A program made the translations under genes and the position numbers. Shown piece after piece: positions 26,009 to 35,800 of a stretch of 64,000 nt of DNA. This DNA is from Pseudomonas brassicacearum subsp. brassicacearum (GTDB lineage: Bacteria; Pseudomonadota; Gammaproteobacteria; Pseudomonadales; Pseudomonadaceae): assembly GCF_008801605.1 (NCBI RefSeq), contig NZ_VZPJ01000018.1, forward strand, positions 1 through 64,000. The letters run 5' to 3'. How positions within the stretch are numbered: position 1 is the stretch's first letter; each line of letters opens with the position of its first letter. The notes under the pieces are model-generated. The model had not been told where the DNA came from, did no database searches, and saw only the letters and a list, made by a program, of their open reading frames with translations.

Positions 26009-28365
26009 AAGGGGCCAGATACCCACGTCATTGGCGCAAGGCTGCACCGCTGTTGTTGCTCGCGTTGAGTGCGTGCAACAGCACGCCACCCGCGTCGCAG
26101 CCACCGTTGCTGGTGGACAGCGAGTTGGGTATTCCATTGGGGAGTACCCAGCGCAGTGGCGATGCATTACTCGATCGCCAGCGGGCCCAGGACCTGCGTG
26201 AACATAAGCCCGCGGTGCGGCACCAGGTCGACCTTACCGCCCGTGCCCGTGAGCCGCGTAGCAATGCGCCGGCGCGCACACCCTTGGGCGATCAACCGGT
26301 GACGCTGAATTTCGTCGAGGCCGATATCCAGGCGGTAGTGCGGGCCTTGTCCCGTTCCACCGGCCAACAGTTCCTGGTAGACCCGCGCGTCAAGGGCAAC
26401 CTGACGCTGGTGTCCGAAGGCCAGGTGCCGGCCCACCAGGCCTACGACATGCTGCTGGCCGCGCTGCGCATGCAAGGCTTCAGCGTGGTAGACGTCGGCG
26501 GCGTGGCCCAGGTGGTGCCGGAGGCCGATGCCAAGCTGCTGGGTGGGCCGATCTACAGTGCCGACAAACCGGCCGGCAACGGCATGCTGACCCGCACCTT
26601 TCGCCTGCAATATGAGAACGCGGTGAACCTGATCCCGGTGCTGCGCCCGATCGTGTCGCCGAACAACCCGATCAATGCCTACCCGGGCAACAACACCATT
26701 GTCGTCACCGATTACGCCGAGAACCTGTCGCGGGTCGCGCAACTCATTGAAGGCATCGACACCCCGAGCGCCATCGACACCGACGTGGTGCCGGTCCACA
26801 ACGGCATCGCCGTCGACATCGCGCAAATGGTCTCCGACCTGCTGGAAACCCAGGGCGGCGACCAGACCCAGAAGATCAACGTGATCGGCGACCCGCGCTC
26901 CAACTCCATCATCATCCGCGCCGGCAGCCCCGAACGCACGGAGCTGGCGCGCAACCTGATCTACAAACTCGACAACGCCCAGAACAACCCGAGCAACCTG
27001 CATGTGGTGTACCTGCGCAATGCCCAGGCCGGCAAACTGGCCCAGGCCCTGCGCGGATTGCTCACCGGGGAAAGCGAAGGCGAGGGCAGCGACAACTCGC
27101 GTTCGGTGCTCAGCGGCATGGGCGGCAACACCAATGGCCAGAGCGGGCAGAGCAGCAGTGGCGATGGCACCAGCAGCACCACCGGCGGCAGTGCTTCGAC
27201 CAGCGGCAACGGCTACGCCCAAGGCAGCAACAGCACGACCTCCGCTTCGCCGAAAAACGAACAGGGCACTGCCTTCAGCGCTGGCGGCGTGACCATCCAG
27301 GCCGACGCCACCACCAACACCTTGCTGATCTCCGCGCCGGACCCGCTGTACCGCAACCTGCGGGAAGTCATCGACCTGCTGGACCAGCGTCGCGCCCAGG
27401 TGGTGATCGAGAGCCTGATCGTCGAGGTCGGCGAGGACGATGCCAGCGAATTCGGCGTGCAATGGCAGACCGGCAACCTCGGTGGCAGCGGCGTGATCGG
27501 CGGGGTCAATCTCGGCGGCACGGGGCTCAATCTCAATGGCAAGACCAGCATCGACGTGCTGCCCCAGGGCCTGAACCTGGGAGTGGTCAACGGCACGGTG
27601 GACATTCCCGGTATCGGCAAGATTCTCGACCTCAAGGTCCTGGCCCGGGCCTTGAAGAGCAAGGGTGGCACCAATGTGTTGTCGACACCGAACCTGCTGA
27701 CCCTGGACAACGAAGCAGCAAGCATTTTTGTCGGCCAGACCATTCCCTTCGTCAGCGGTAGCTACGTCACCGGCGGAGGCGGCACCAGCAACAACCCGTT
27801 CCAGACCGTGACCCGCGAGGAGGTGGGTTTGAAGCTCAATGTCCGGCCGCAGATTTCCGAAGGCGGGACGGTCAAGCTCGATATCTATCAGGAGGTCAGC
27901 AGCGTCGATAATCGCGCCTCGAGCACCACGGGTATCGTCACCAACAAGCGCGCCATCGACACCAGCATCCTGCTCGACGACGGACAGATCATGGTCCTTG
28001 GCGGGCTGTTGCAGGATGGCTACAGCCAGAGCAATGACGCGGTGCCGTGGTTGTCGACGATCCCGGGGATTGGCGCGCTGTTTCGCAACGAGCGGCGGCA
28101 GATCACCAAGACCAACCTGATGGTGTTCCTGCGGCCCTACATCATCCGCGACACGGCGGCGGGCCGCGGCATCACCCTCAACCGCTACGACTTCATGCGC
28201 CGCGCCCAGGGCCTGCTGCAACCGGAACGCAGCTGGGCACTGCCGGACATGCAAGCCCCGCAACTACCGGCCTCGGCCCGGGCCATCCCCGGGGCTGCGC
28301 CGGTGAGCTTGCAGACACCCAGGGCGGTGATCAAGGCGGTGCCCGTCGAAGGAGGCACCCGTTGA
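26005..28365 (+). CDS. hxcQ: HxcQ, lipidated secretin of the type II system (GspD)
   Basis: 786 residues. It begins with a lipoprotein signal peptide ending LLLLALSAC (Cys near residue 24), so the secretin carries its own lipid anchor; HxcQ of P. aeruginosa is known to be a liposecretin that needs no pilotin. N-domains follow (VTLNFVEADIQAVVRALSRSTGQQFLVDPRV onward). A Ser/Gly/Asn-rich loop at about residues 370-425 is in the last N-domain. The beta-barrel secretin core has the VPWLSTIPGIGALF motif near residue 685. No gspS-like gene is nearby, in agreement. Confidence 0.96.
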   Translation: MKGARYPRHWRKAAPLLLLALSACNSTPPASQPPLLVDSELGIPLGSTQRSGDALLDRQRAQDLREHKPAVRHQVDLTARAREPRSNAPARTPLGDQPVTLNFVEADIQAVVRALSRSTGQQFLVDPRVKGNLTLVSEGQVPAHQAYDMLLAALRMQGFSVVDVGGVAQVVPEADAKLLGGPIYSADKPAGNGMLTRTFRLQYENAVNLIPVLRPIVSPNNPINAYPGNNTIVVTDYAENLSRVAQLIEGIDTPSAIDTDVVPVHNGIAVDIAQMVSDLLETQGGDQTQKINVIGDPRSNSIIIRAGSPERTELARNLIYKLDNAQNNPSNLHVVYLRNAQAGKLAQALRGLLTGESEGEGSDNSRSVLSGMGGNTNGQSGQSSSGDGTSSTTGGSASTSGNGYAQGSNSTTSASPKNEQGTAFSAGGVTIQADATTNTLLISAPDPLYRNLREVIDLLDQRRAQVVIESLIVEVGEDDASEFGVQWQTGNLGGSGVIGGVNLGGTGLNLNGKTSIDVLPQGLNLGVVNGTVDIPGIGKILDLKVLARALKSKGGTNVLSTPNLLTLDNEAASIFVGQTIPFVSGSYVTGGGGTSNNPFQTVTREEVGLKLNVRPQISEGGTVKLDIYQEVSSVDNRASSTTGIVTNKRAIDTSILLDDGQIMVLGGLLQDGYSQSNDAVPWLSTIPGIGALFRNERRQITKTNLMVFLRPYIIRDTAAGRGITLNRYDFMRRAQGLLQPERSWALPDMQAPQLPASARAIPGAAPVSLQTPRAVIKAVPVEGGTR

Positions 28366-29783
28366 TGAACACCCTCCCATACGCCTGGGCCAAGGCCCAG
28401 CGCCTGGTGTTGCGCCAGTCCGAAGAAGGGGCGGTGCTGATGGTGTGTCCGTCCACGCCGGGCTGGTCCATCAGTGAAGTGCGTCGCCAGTTTGGCGAGG
28501 TGCGGTTGGAGCGGGTGCGCGACGAGGAGCTCGATGGGCTGCTCAACAGTGCCTATGCCGACACCGGCAGTGCCGCGGCGGTGGTGGGCGCGGCGGAAAA
28601 CGAAGTCGACCTCGACCGGCTGATGCAGGACATCCCCGAGATCACTGACCTGCTGGACACCCAGGACGGCGCGCCGGTGATCCGCATGATCAACGCCTTG
28701 CTGACCCAGGCCGCACGGGACGAGGCCAGCGACATCCACATCGAACCCTACGAGAGCCATTCGGTGGTGCGCTACCGCGTCGACGGCACCCTGCGCGATG
28801 TGGTTTCGCCGCGCAAGGCCCTGCACGGCGCACTGGTGTCGCGGATCAAGATCATGGCCCAGCTCGACATCGCCGAAAAACGCCTGCCCCAGGACGGGCG
28901 CATCGCCCTGCGCGTCGCCGGGCGACCGATCGATATCCGCGTCTCGACGGTGCCCACCGGCCATGGCGAACGGGTGGTGATGCGGCTGTTGGACAAGCAG
29001 GCCGGACGCCTGCAATTGGAAACGTTGGGGATGGACACGGACGTGCTGGGCAAGCTCGATCACCTGATCCGCCAGCCCCACGGCATCGTCCTGGTTACCG
29101 GCCCCACGGGCAGCGGCAAGACCACCAGCCTCTACGCCGCCCTGGCTCGGCTGGACGCCAGCGTCCACAACATCCTCACGGTGGAAGACCCGGTGGAATA
29201 CGACCTGCCGGGCATCAGCCAGATCCAGGTCAACGCCAAGATCGACATGACCTTCGCCCTGGCTCTGCGGGCGATCCTGCGCCAGGACCCGGACATCATC
29301 ATGATCGGCGAAATCCGCGACCTGGAGACCGCGCAAATCGCCGTGCAGGCCTCCCTCACCGGGCACCTGGTGCTGGCGACGCTGCACACCAATGATGCGG
29401 TGTCGGCCGTCAACCGCTTGATCGACATGGGCGTCGAGCCATTCCTGCTGGCTTCATCGATGCTCGGCGTGCTCGCCCAGCGACTGGTGCGCAGGTTGTG
29501 CCCGCAGTGCAAACAGCCCGATCCGGCCACGCCCGGCACCTGGCGGCCGGTGGGGTGCCCGAGCTGTAACCAGACCGGCTACAGCGGCCGCACCGGCATC
29601 CATGAATTGTTTTGCATTGACGATGACATCCGCACGCTGATCCACCAAGGGGCAGGGGAGCAGGCACTGCGCGCCGCCGCTCGCCGAGCGGGGATGTTCA
29701 GCATGCGCGAGGACGGCGAACGCTGGGTGCGCAGTGGCACCACGGCCCCTGAAGAAATCCTGCGCGTAACACGGGACGCCTGA
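28365..29783 (+). CDS. hxcR: HxcR, type II secretion ATPase (GspE)
   Basis: 472 residues. Walker A GPTGSGKTT near residue 246, Asp box and Walker B (DIIMIGEIRD) near 315, His box (LVLATLHTNDA) near 340, and the zinc tetracysteine CPQC...CPSC near 378-400, all intact. It powers pseudopilus assembly at the inner membrane. The start overlaps the hxcQ stop by one base; GGAGG lies shortly upstream. Confidence 0.96.
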   Translation: MNTLPYAWAKAQRLVLRQSEEGAVLMVCPSTPGWSISEVRRQFGEVRLERVRDEELDGLLNSAYADTGSAAAVVGAAENEVDLDRLMQDIPEITDLLDTQDGAPVIRMINALLTQAARDEASDIHIEPYESHSVVRYRVDGTLRDVVSPRKALHGALVSRIKIMAQLDIAEKRLPQDGRIALRVAGRPIDIRVSTVPTGHGERVVMRLLDKQAGRLQLETLGMDTDVLGKLDHLIRQPHGIVLVTGPTGSGKTTSLYAALARLDASVHNILTVEDPVEYDLPGISQIQVNAKIDMTFALALRAILRQDPDIIMIGEIRDLETAQIAVQASLTGHLVLATLHTNDAVSAVNRLIDMGVEPFLLASSMLGVLAQRLVRRLCPQCKQPDPATPGTWRPVGCPSCNQTGYSGRTGIHELFCIDDDIRTLIHQGAGEQALRAAARRAGMFSMREDGERWVRSGTTAPEEILRVTRDA

Positions 29784-30994
29784 TGAATCGCTACCGTTTC
29801 GAGGCCGCCGACGCCCAGGGCAAGATCGAATCCGGACACTTGGAAGCCGACAGCCAGGGGGCGGCTTTCAACCTGTTGCGCAGCCGTGGGCTGACGGCAT
29901 TGCAGGTGCAGGTTGAGCGCAATACGCCGCCAGCCAACGGCGGTGGCTTGTTCAGCGCCAAGCTTTCGGACAACGACCTGGCCTGGGCCACCCGGCAACT
30001 GGCGAGCCTGCTGGGCGCAAGCCTGCCGTTGGAAGCGGCGTTGAGCGCCACGGTGGAACAGGCCGAGCGCAAGCACATCGCCCAGACCCTGAGCGCGGTG
30101 CGCGCCGATGTGCGCAGCGGCATGCGCCTGGCCGAAGCCCTGGCGGCGCGGCCACGGGATTTTCCGGAAATCTACCGGGCGTTGATTGCCGCCGGTGAAG
30201 AGTCCGGTGACCTGGCCCAGGTGATGGAGCGGTTGGCGGACTACATCGAGGAACGCAACAACCTGCGGGGCAAAATTCTCACGGCGTTCATCTACCCCGG
30301 GGTGGTGGGGCTGGTGTCGGTTGCCATCGTGATTTTCCTCCTCAGCTATGTCGTGCCGCAGGTGGTCAGCGCGTTCTCCCAGGCCCGGCAAGACCTGCCC
30401 GCGCTGACCGTGGCGATGCTCACCGCCAGTGATTTCATTCGTGCCTGGGGCTGGTTGTGTTTTGGCGTACTGGCCGGTGGCTTCTGGAGTTGGCGCATGT
30501 ACTTGCGCAAACCGGCGGCGCGGTTGAACTGGCACGCGCGGGTGTTGCGCCTGCCGCTGATCGGGCGCTTTGTACTGGGCCTCAACACCGCGCGGTTTGC
30601 CTCCACCCTGGCAATTCTCGGCGGAGCAGGGGTGCCGTTGCTGCGGGCGCTGGAGGCCGCGCGCCAAACCTTGTCCAACGACCGCCTGAGCCAGAGCGTC
30701 AGCGAGGCCACGGCCAAGGTCCGCGAAGGGGTCAACCTGGCGGCGGCGCTGCGGGTGGAAAAAGTCTTCCCGCCGGTGCTGATCCACCTGATCGCCAGCG
30801 GCGAGAAAACCGGCTGCCTGCCACCGATGCTCGAACGCGCCGCGCAAACCCTGTCCCGAGACATCGAACGCCGGGCGATGGGCATGACTGCGCTGCTGGA
30901 GCCGTTGATGATCGTGGTCATGGGCGGCGTAGTGCTGGTGATCGTCATGGCGGTGTTGTTGCCGATTATCGAGATCAATCAGTTGGTTCAGTAA
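29783..30994 (+). CDS. hxcS: HxcS, inner-membrane platform protein (GspF)
   Basis: 403 residues with two homologous GspF/PilC domains (SLLGASLPLEAALSATVEQAE near residue 75 and TLAILGGAGVPLLRALEAARQ near 275) and three membrane helices, the last ending in LPIIEINQLVQ. Last gene of the hxc run; start overlaps the hxcR stop by one base. Confidence 0.95.
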   Translation: MNRYRFEAADAQGKIESGHLEADSQGAAFNLLRSRGLTALQVQVERNTPPANGGGLFSAKLSDNDLAWATRQLASLLGASLPLEAALSATVEQAERKHIAQTLSAVRADVRSGMRLAEALAARPRDFPEIYRALIAAGEESGDLAQVMERLADYIEERNNLRGKILTAFIYPGVVGLVSVAIVIFLLSYVVPQVVSAFSQARQDLPALTVAMLTASDFIRAWGWLCFGVLAGGFWSWRMYLRKPAARLNWHARVLRLPLIGRFVLGLNTARFASTLAILGGAGVPLLRALEAARQTLSNDRLSQSVSEATAKVREGVNLAAALRVEKVFPPVLIHLIASGEKTGCLPPMLERAAQTLSRDIERRAMGMTALLEPLMIVVMGGVVLVIVMAVLLPIIEINQLVQ

Positions 30995-31023
30995 GCACAC
31001 GCAACCCGTGGCGAACATTGATC

Positions 31024-31055
31024 TTGTGGCGAGGGGATAAATCCCCTCGCCACAA
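31024..31055. repeat. Perfect 15 bp stem palindrome (TGTGGCGAGGGGAT family)
   Basis: TTGTGGCGAGGGGAT-AA-ATCCCCTCGCCACAA lies 29 bases after hxcS. It belongs to a dispersed Pseudomonas repeat (fragments of it also flank 22258 and 55780). It may act as a transcription attenuator or mRNA end for the hxc operon but lacks a T tract. Confidence 0.88.
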
Positions 31056-31422
31056 CTGCCGCGATCAGCCAGTTATTTTTGCCGTGCCGCAGCATCTCCC
31101 GAGCCTTGATCGCGCCAAGCTCGGGTTCCTCGTTCTGTCATTTTTCCGCGCCCGGCAACCACCCGCCGTCCTCTCCACCGCGCCCCCACATGGCACGGCC
31201 ATGAAACCCGCTCGAAACCCCAACCCAGAGCCCTCGAACACCCGAGGAAAAAACTCGAAAAACAGCCCTCAGCTCCCGAGGTTTTTTCCTTTATCTGTCA
31301 CCGGAAACTGCGAATTTCTAACCCATGGCCTCACCCCATCGCCATCGGCACAGGACCGAGCGCCATGACGGCAAGCACGCGTCACCCAACCTACGTACGA
31401 ACACGATGAAAGGAGATTCTTC
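31056..31422. promoter_or_regulatory. Promoter region of the DING gene with PhoB half-sites
   Basis: The roughly 370 bp before the DING gene contain one perfect PhoB half-site CTGTCAT (31135-31141) and one near-perfect CTGTCAC (31295-31301). With their upstream partners at 7-4-7 spacing each matches only about 10 of 14 bases, so these are weak candidates. No ORF in this stretch is credible. Confidence 0.4.
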
Positions 31423-32613
31423 ATGTTTAAGCGCAACGTTCTCGCGGTATCCCTGACCCTCGCCGGCCTCTGCGCCGCTCAGGCCGCCATGGCTGATGTC
31501 AACGGCGGTGGTGCTACCTTGCCTCAGCCGCTGTACCAGACCTCCGGTGTACTGACTGCCGGTTTCGCCCCTTACATCGGCGTGGGCAGCGGTGCTGGCA
31601 AGTCGGCTTTCCTGACCAACGACTACACCAAGTTCGTGCCTGGCGACACCAGCGGCAAGAAAGTGCACTGGGCTGGTAGCGACTCCAAGCTCAGCGCCAC
31701 TGAACTGAGCACCTACGTCAGTGCCCACGGTGCCGCCTGGGGTCCATTGATCCAGGTGCCTTCGGTCGCCACTTCGGTTGCCATTCCGTTCAACAAGACC
31801 GGCACTGCCAACGTCGACCTGAGCGTCAACCAACTGTGCGGCGTGTTCTCCGGCCGTCTGACCGACTGGAGCCAGATCACTGGTTCGGGCCGTACCGGCG
31901 CGATCACCGTGGTTTACCGTGCCGAGAGCAGCGGCACCTCCGAGCTGTTCACCCGCTTCCTGAACGCCAAGTGCGCTGAAACCGGCACCTTTGCCATCAC
32001 CACCAACTTCGCTTCCAGCTACAGTGGTGGTCTGCCAGCCAGCGCCGTATCCGCTACTGGCAGCCAGGCTGTAATGACAGCGTTGAACGCTGCCCAAGGT
32101 CGTATCACCTACATGAGCCCGGACTATGCCGCTACTACCCTGGCCGGTCTGGATGACGCCACCAAGGTCGCTCGTGTTGGCGGTCTTTCCCCAGCACCGG
32201 CCAACGTGTCGGTAGCGATCAATGCCGTTCCCGTTCCGGCTGCTGCCGACCGGTCAAACCCGAATGCCTGGGTTCCTGTTTTCACTTCTCAAAAAGTGAT
32301 TGATGAAACAATTCCGGCTGATCCTAGCTTGCGCCTCTACCCAACCACCGGTTATCCGATCCTGGGCTTCACCAACGTGATCTTCAGCCAGTGCTACGCC
32401 AATGCTGCACAAACCACTCAGGTGCGTGATTTCTTCACCCGTCACTACAACGGCACCGCTGCCAACAGCAACGACGCGGCGATCACTGCCAACCGCTTCG
32501 TTCCACTGCCTGGCGCTTGGAAATCTGCCATCCGTGGCAGCTTCCTGACCGCTACCAACGCTCAAAGCATCGGCAACACCAACGTGTGCAATGGCATCGG
32601 TCGTCCGCTGTAA
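31423..32613 (+). CDS. Secreted DING-family phosphate-binding protein (PstS-like)
   Basis: 396 residues. The signal peptide ends ...AQAAMA before the mature N-terminus DVNGGGATLPQPLYQTSG, so the eponymous DING start reads DVNG here. The rest is the PstS-type two-lobe phosphate-binding fold (VHWAGSDSKLSATEL, SVAIPFNKTG, AESSGTSELFTRF, ATGSQAVMTAL). AGGAG is seven bases before the ATG. In P. aeruginosa DING/Lap proteins beside hxc are exported by Hxc; here it sits between hxcS and the giant exoprotein, so it is the most likely Hxc substrate. Confidence 0.93.
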   Translation: MFKRNVLAVSLTLAGLCAAQAAMADVNGGGATLPQPLYQTSGVLTAGFAPYIGVGSGAGKSAFLTNDYTKFVPGDTSGKKVHWAGSDSKLSATELSTYVSAHGAAWGPLIQVPSVATSVAIPFNKTGTANVDLSVNQLCGVFSGRLTDWSQITGSGRTGAITVVYRAESSGTSELFTRFLNAKCAETGTFAITTNFASSYSGGLPASAVSATGSQAVMTALNAAQGRITYMSPDYAATTLAGLDDATKVARVGGLSPAPANVSVAINAVPVPAAADRSNPNAWVPVFTSQKVIDETIPADPSLRLYPTTGYPILGFTNVIFSQCYANAAQTTQVRDFFTRHYNGTAANSNDAAITANRFVPLPGAWKSAIRGSFLTATNAQSIGNTNVCNGIGRPL

Positions 32614-32640
32614 CACCACGCTAAGCGACACGTAACACCG

Positions 32641-32673
32641 ATCAGCAACGGCGAAAGCCGTTGCTGATTTTTT
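32641..32673 (+). terminator. Rho-independent terminator of the DING gene
   Basis: ATCAGCAACGGC-GAAA-GCCGTTGCTGAT, a perfect 12 bp stem with a stable tetraloop, followed by TTTTT. It uncouples the DING gene from pdtA. Confidence 0.95.
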
Positions 32674-32700
32674 GCGTCACAGCCGTACCAACACAGCCAC

Positions 32701-32718
32701 ATGAAATTTTCATGACAT
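32701..32718 (-). promoter_or_regulatory. Weak Pho-box-like repeat upstream of pdtA, minus orientation
   Basis: Read on the minus strand, ATGTCAT-GAAA-ATTTCAT matches 11 of 14 PhoB consensus positions at the right spacing. It points away from pdtA, which weakens the call; the stretch is also self-complementary in part (ATGAAATTTTCAT). Confidence 0.35.
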
Positions 32719-32824
32719 CCGTTCGGTCCCGAGCGGCTGTAACCGCCTATCCCCTATAACCAACGCTGGCAGCTTGATAGCACTGCGTTGCGCCCCTTAG
32801 AGCGAACCCGAAAGGATGAGTAGG

Positions 32825-35800
32825 ATGCTGCGCTGCAAACCCCAGACGAACCTGAATGCTCCACGTCGCGATGGCGAGTTGTCGATGTTGCGGCTCAAGC
32901 CGCTGGCCCAGGCCATTGCCCTGCTGATGGTGGCCGGCAATGCCCACGCAGCGACGGCGTTCAGTTCGGCCTGGTTTGCCGCCAAGGGCGCGTCCCAGGC
33001 CGGTGGCGCGGCGCGGCCTACGACCGCGCAACCAGGCATGCCGCCGCCCCTGGCGCAGCAGCAACGGGCCAATGCGCAGTTGCAGCGTTCGCTGACCAAC
33101 CTCAACAACACCGTAGCCGCCATCGCCGCCCAGCAGGCGGCCCAGGCAGCGGGGCGGCAAGCCGCGCTCGGGCAGGTACAGGTTGTGCCCGACGGCTTGG
33201 GCGAGGGTGGGCTCAAGGTCGATAACAGCCTGACCCAGGGCTGGCTCAACGCCAAGGGACCGCAGCAGACCCAGACCGGTGGCAAGACCACGGTGAAGAT
33301 CGAGCAGACCGCCGACAAGGCGATTCTCAACTGGGAAACCTTCAACGTCGGGCGCAATACCACGGTGGATTTCCAGCAGCAGTCGGACTGGGCTGTGCTC
33401 AACCGGGTCAACGACCCCCAGGCGCGACCGAGCCAGATCCAGGGCCAGATCAAGGGCAACGGCACGGTGATGCTGGTCAACCGCAACGGCATCATTTTCA
33501 GCGGCAGCAGCCAGGTCAACGTGCGTAACCTGGCGGCGGTGGCGGCCAACATCAGCGATGAACAATTCAGCAAGCGCGGCTTGTATGTCGATGCCACCGG
33601 CAGCCAACCGACTTTCACCGACGCAGCGGGCAAGATCGAAGTGCAGCAGGGCGCGTTGATCCAAACCCACCGTGCCGCCACTTCCACGGCCGGGGGCGGC
33701 TATGCCTTGCTGCTGGGTAGCGAAGTGGAGAACGCTGGCTCCATCATCACCGCCAAGGGCCAGACCACCCTGGCGGCAGGCGACAGCTTCTACATCCGGC
33801 GCGGCCAGGGCACCAGCGGCAACCTGCGTTCCACCACCCGTGGCAACGAGGTCGCGACCTCCCTCAAACCGGGCAGCAGCGCCGGCACGGTGATCAACAG
33901 CGGCCTGATCCAGGCCAGCACCGGCGACGTCACCCTCACCGGGCACACTGTGCAGCAGAACGGCGTGGCGGTGGCGAGCAGTTCAGTGGACATCCGCGGC
34001 ACCGTGCACCTGCTCAACGCCTCGAGCGACAGCAGCGGCAGCGTGATCCTGGGGCAGGGCAGCGCCACGGCGGTGTTGCTCGATGCTGCCGGCGGCAGTG
34101 CCCTGGACAGCCAGCGCAATGCCGGACCGGCCGGCTTGGATGGCACGCCGAACAACCTGATCACCGGCCAGTTCAACAACCTCAGCAGTGTGGTGGACCG
34201 CAGCGACCAGTCCCGGGTCGAGATTGTCAGCGGCGGCAGCGTCGACTTCCAGAATGGTTCCATCACTCTGGCCACCGGCGGCCAGGTCGCGGTCAGCGCT
34301 GCCGGGCGCAGCCTGGTGCGTGATGGTGCGGTGATCGATGTGTCCGGCGCCATCGGCGTCAAGGTGGCGATGGAATCCAACTCCATCAAGGTCAACGTCC
34401 AGGGCAACGAACAGCGCGACGCACCGGTCAACCGCGAGGGCGGCAAGCTGACCAACAATGATGTGTGGGTGGACGTGCGTGACTTGATCTACGTGCCGGC
34501 GGGCACCAACGGCTACGCCACCGACCGTTGGTACACGGCGGGCGGGCTGTTGGAAGTGGGCGGTTATTTGGGGACCCGAGGCCACAGCGCCGGTGAATGG
34601 GCTGCTCAAGGTGGCACCCTGACGTTCACCGGCAACGACGTGGTGACCCAACAGGCAGCGCAACTGAACCTGTCCGGCGGCACTTTGGATGTGCAGAGCG
34701 GCTACTTACGCCAGTCCTGGCTCAAGGGCCCCAATGGGCGTTTGTATGACTTGTCCAAGGCGCCGGGGGACATCCTCTACACCGGGATTTACAAGGGCTA
34801 CGAAGACCACAGCCAGCGCTGGGGCCAGACTGATTACTACTACAACCCGCTGATCGCCCCACGACAGCGCTTTGAAGCTGGCTACACCGTCGGTCGTGAT
34901 GCCGGCAAGCTGGTGGTGTCGACCCGCAACGCGGTGCTGGAAGGCCAGATCGTTGGTGAGGTCTATCAGGGCGAACGCCAGACCCAGGCGCCGAACCTCA
35001 ACCTCGATGGCTACCAGCAATCGCAAAACGCCGTGGCCCGACGGGCGCAATTGTGGGTGGGTAGCTACACGCCGATCTATGACAAGGCCAGCGGTGTGAT
35101 CAACAGCGCCTTGAACCCCACGCTTGATCAGGTCACCGTCGGCAAGGTGACCGAGAAAATTGCTGCGGGGCTGGACCTGACCTCGGTGGTCGACACCGAT
35201 CGGCAAGGCAAACTGGTTCTGGATAACGATCTGCTCAACGGCTTCCAGCTCGGTGCGGTCAAGGTGGCGGCGGCAGAAGGCATCAAAGTCGATGGCACGC
35301 TAAAAGTGGCCGATGGCGGCGACATCACGCTTTATGCACCGCAGGTCGAAGTGAACGCCGACCTGACGGCCCGCAGTGGTCGCATTGCCTTGGGTAACGT
35401 GCTTAAACAGGTCAGAACCGATAATTTCCAGATGGGCGATGTCGTGCTTTCGCCCGCCGCAGGTCAGCGTGCTGTGGTCACGTTGGGCGAGGGCGTGACG
35501 TTGAACACCGCTGGCCGCTGGAGCAATCTGTTGCTTGACGGCAACGACCGTCAGAACCTGCCGTTTATCAACGGCGGTGCCGTGGTCGTGCGCAGCGACA
35601 ATATCGATGTGCGCCAGGGCAGCCTGATCGACGTCAGCTCCGGCGCCGCGGTCATGGCCGATGGCAAGACCCGCGGCGCTAAGGGCGGGGACCTGACCCT
35701 GACGGCGGCTATCAATACGTCGTCAAGCAGCGGCGACTTGAACCTGGACGGTGAACTGCGCGGCACCGGCGTGAGCGGTGGCGGGACCTTGAAGCTGGCG

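Noticed and set aside
26167..28263. 698-codon minus-strand frame opposite hxcQ, and a 714-codon one opposite pdtA (39293-41437)
   Set aside because: Both are shadows of real genes in GC-rich DNA with biased His/Gln/Arg/Ala composition and no start context.
31240..31300. Terminator-like A/T tracts before the DING gene
   Set aside because: CCCGAGG and CCGAGG around the A and T tracts are direct, not inverted, repeats, so no stable hairpin forms.
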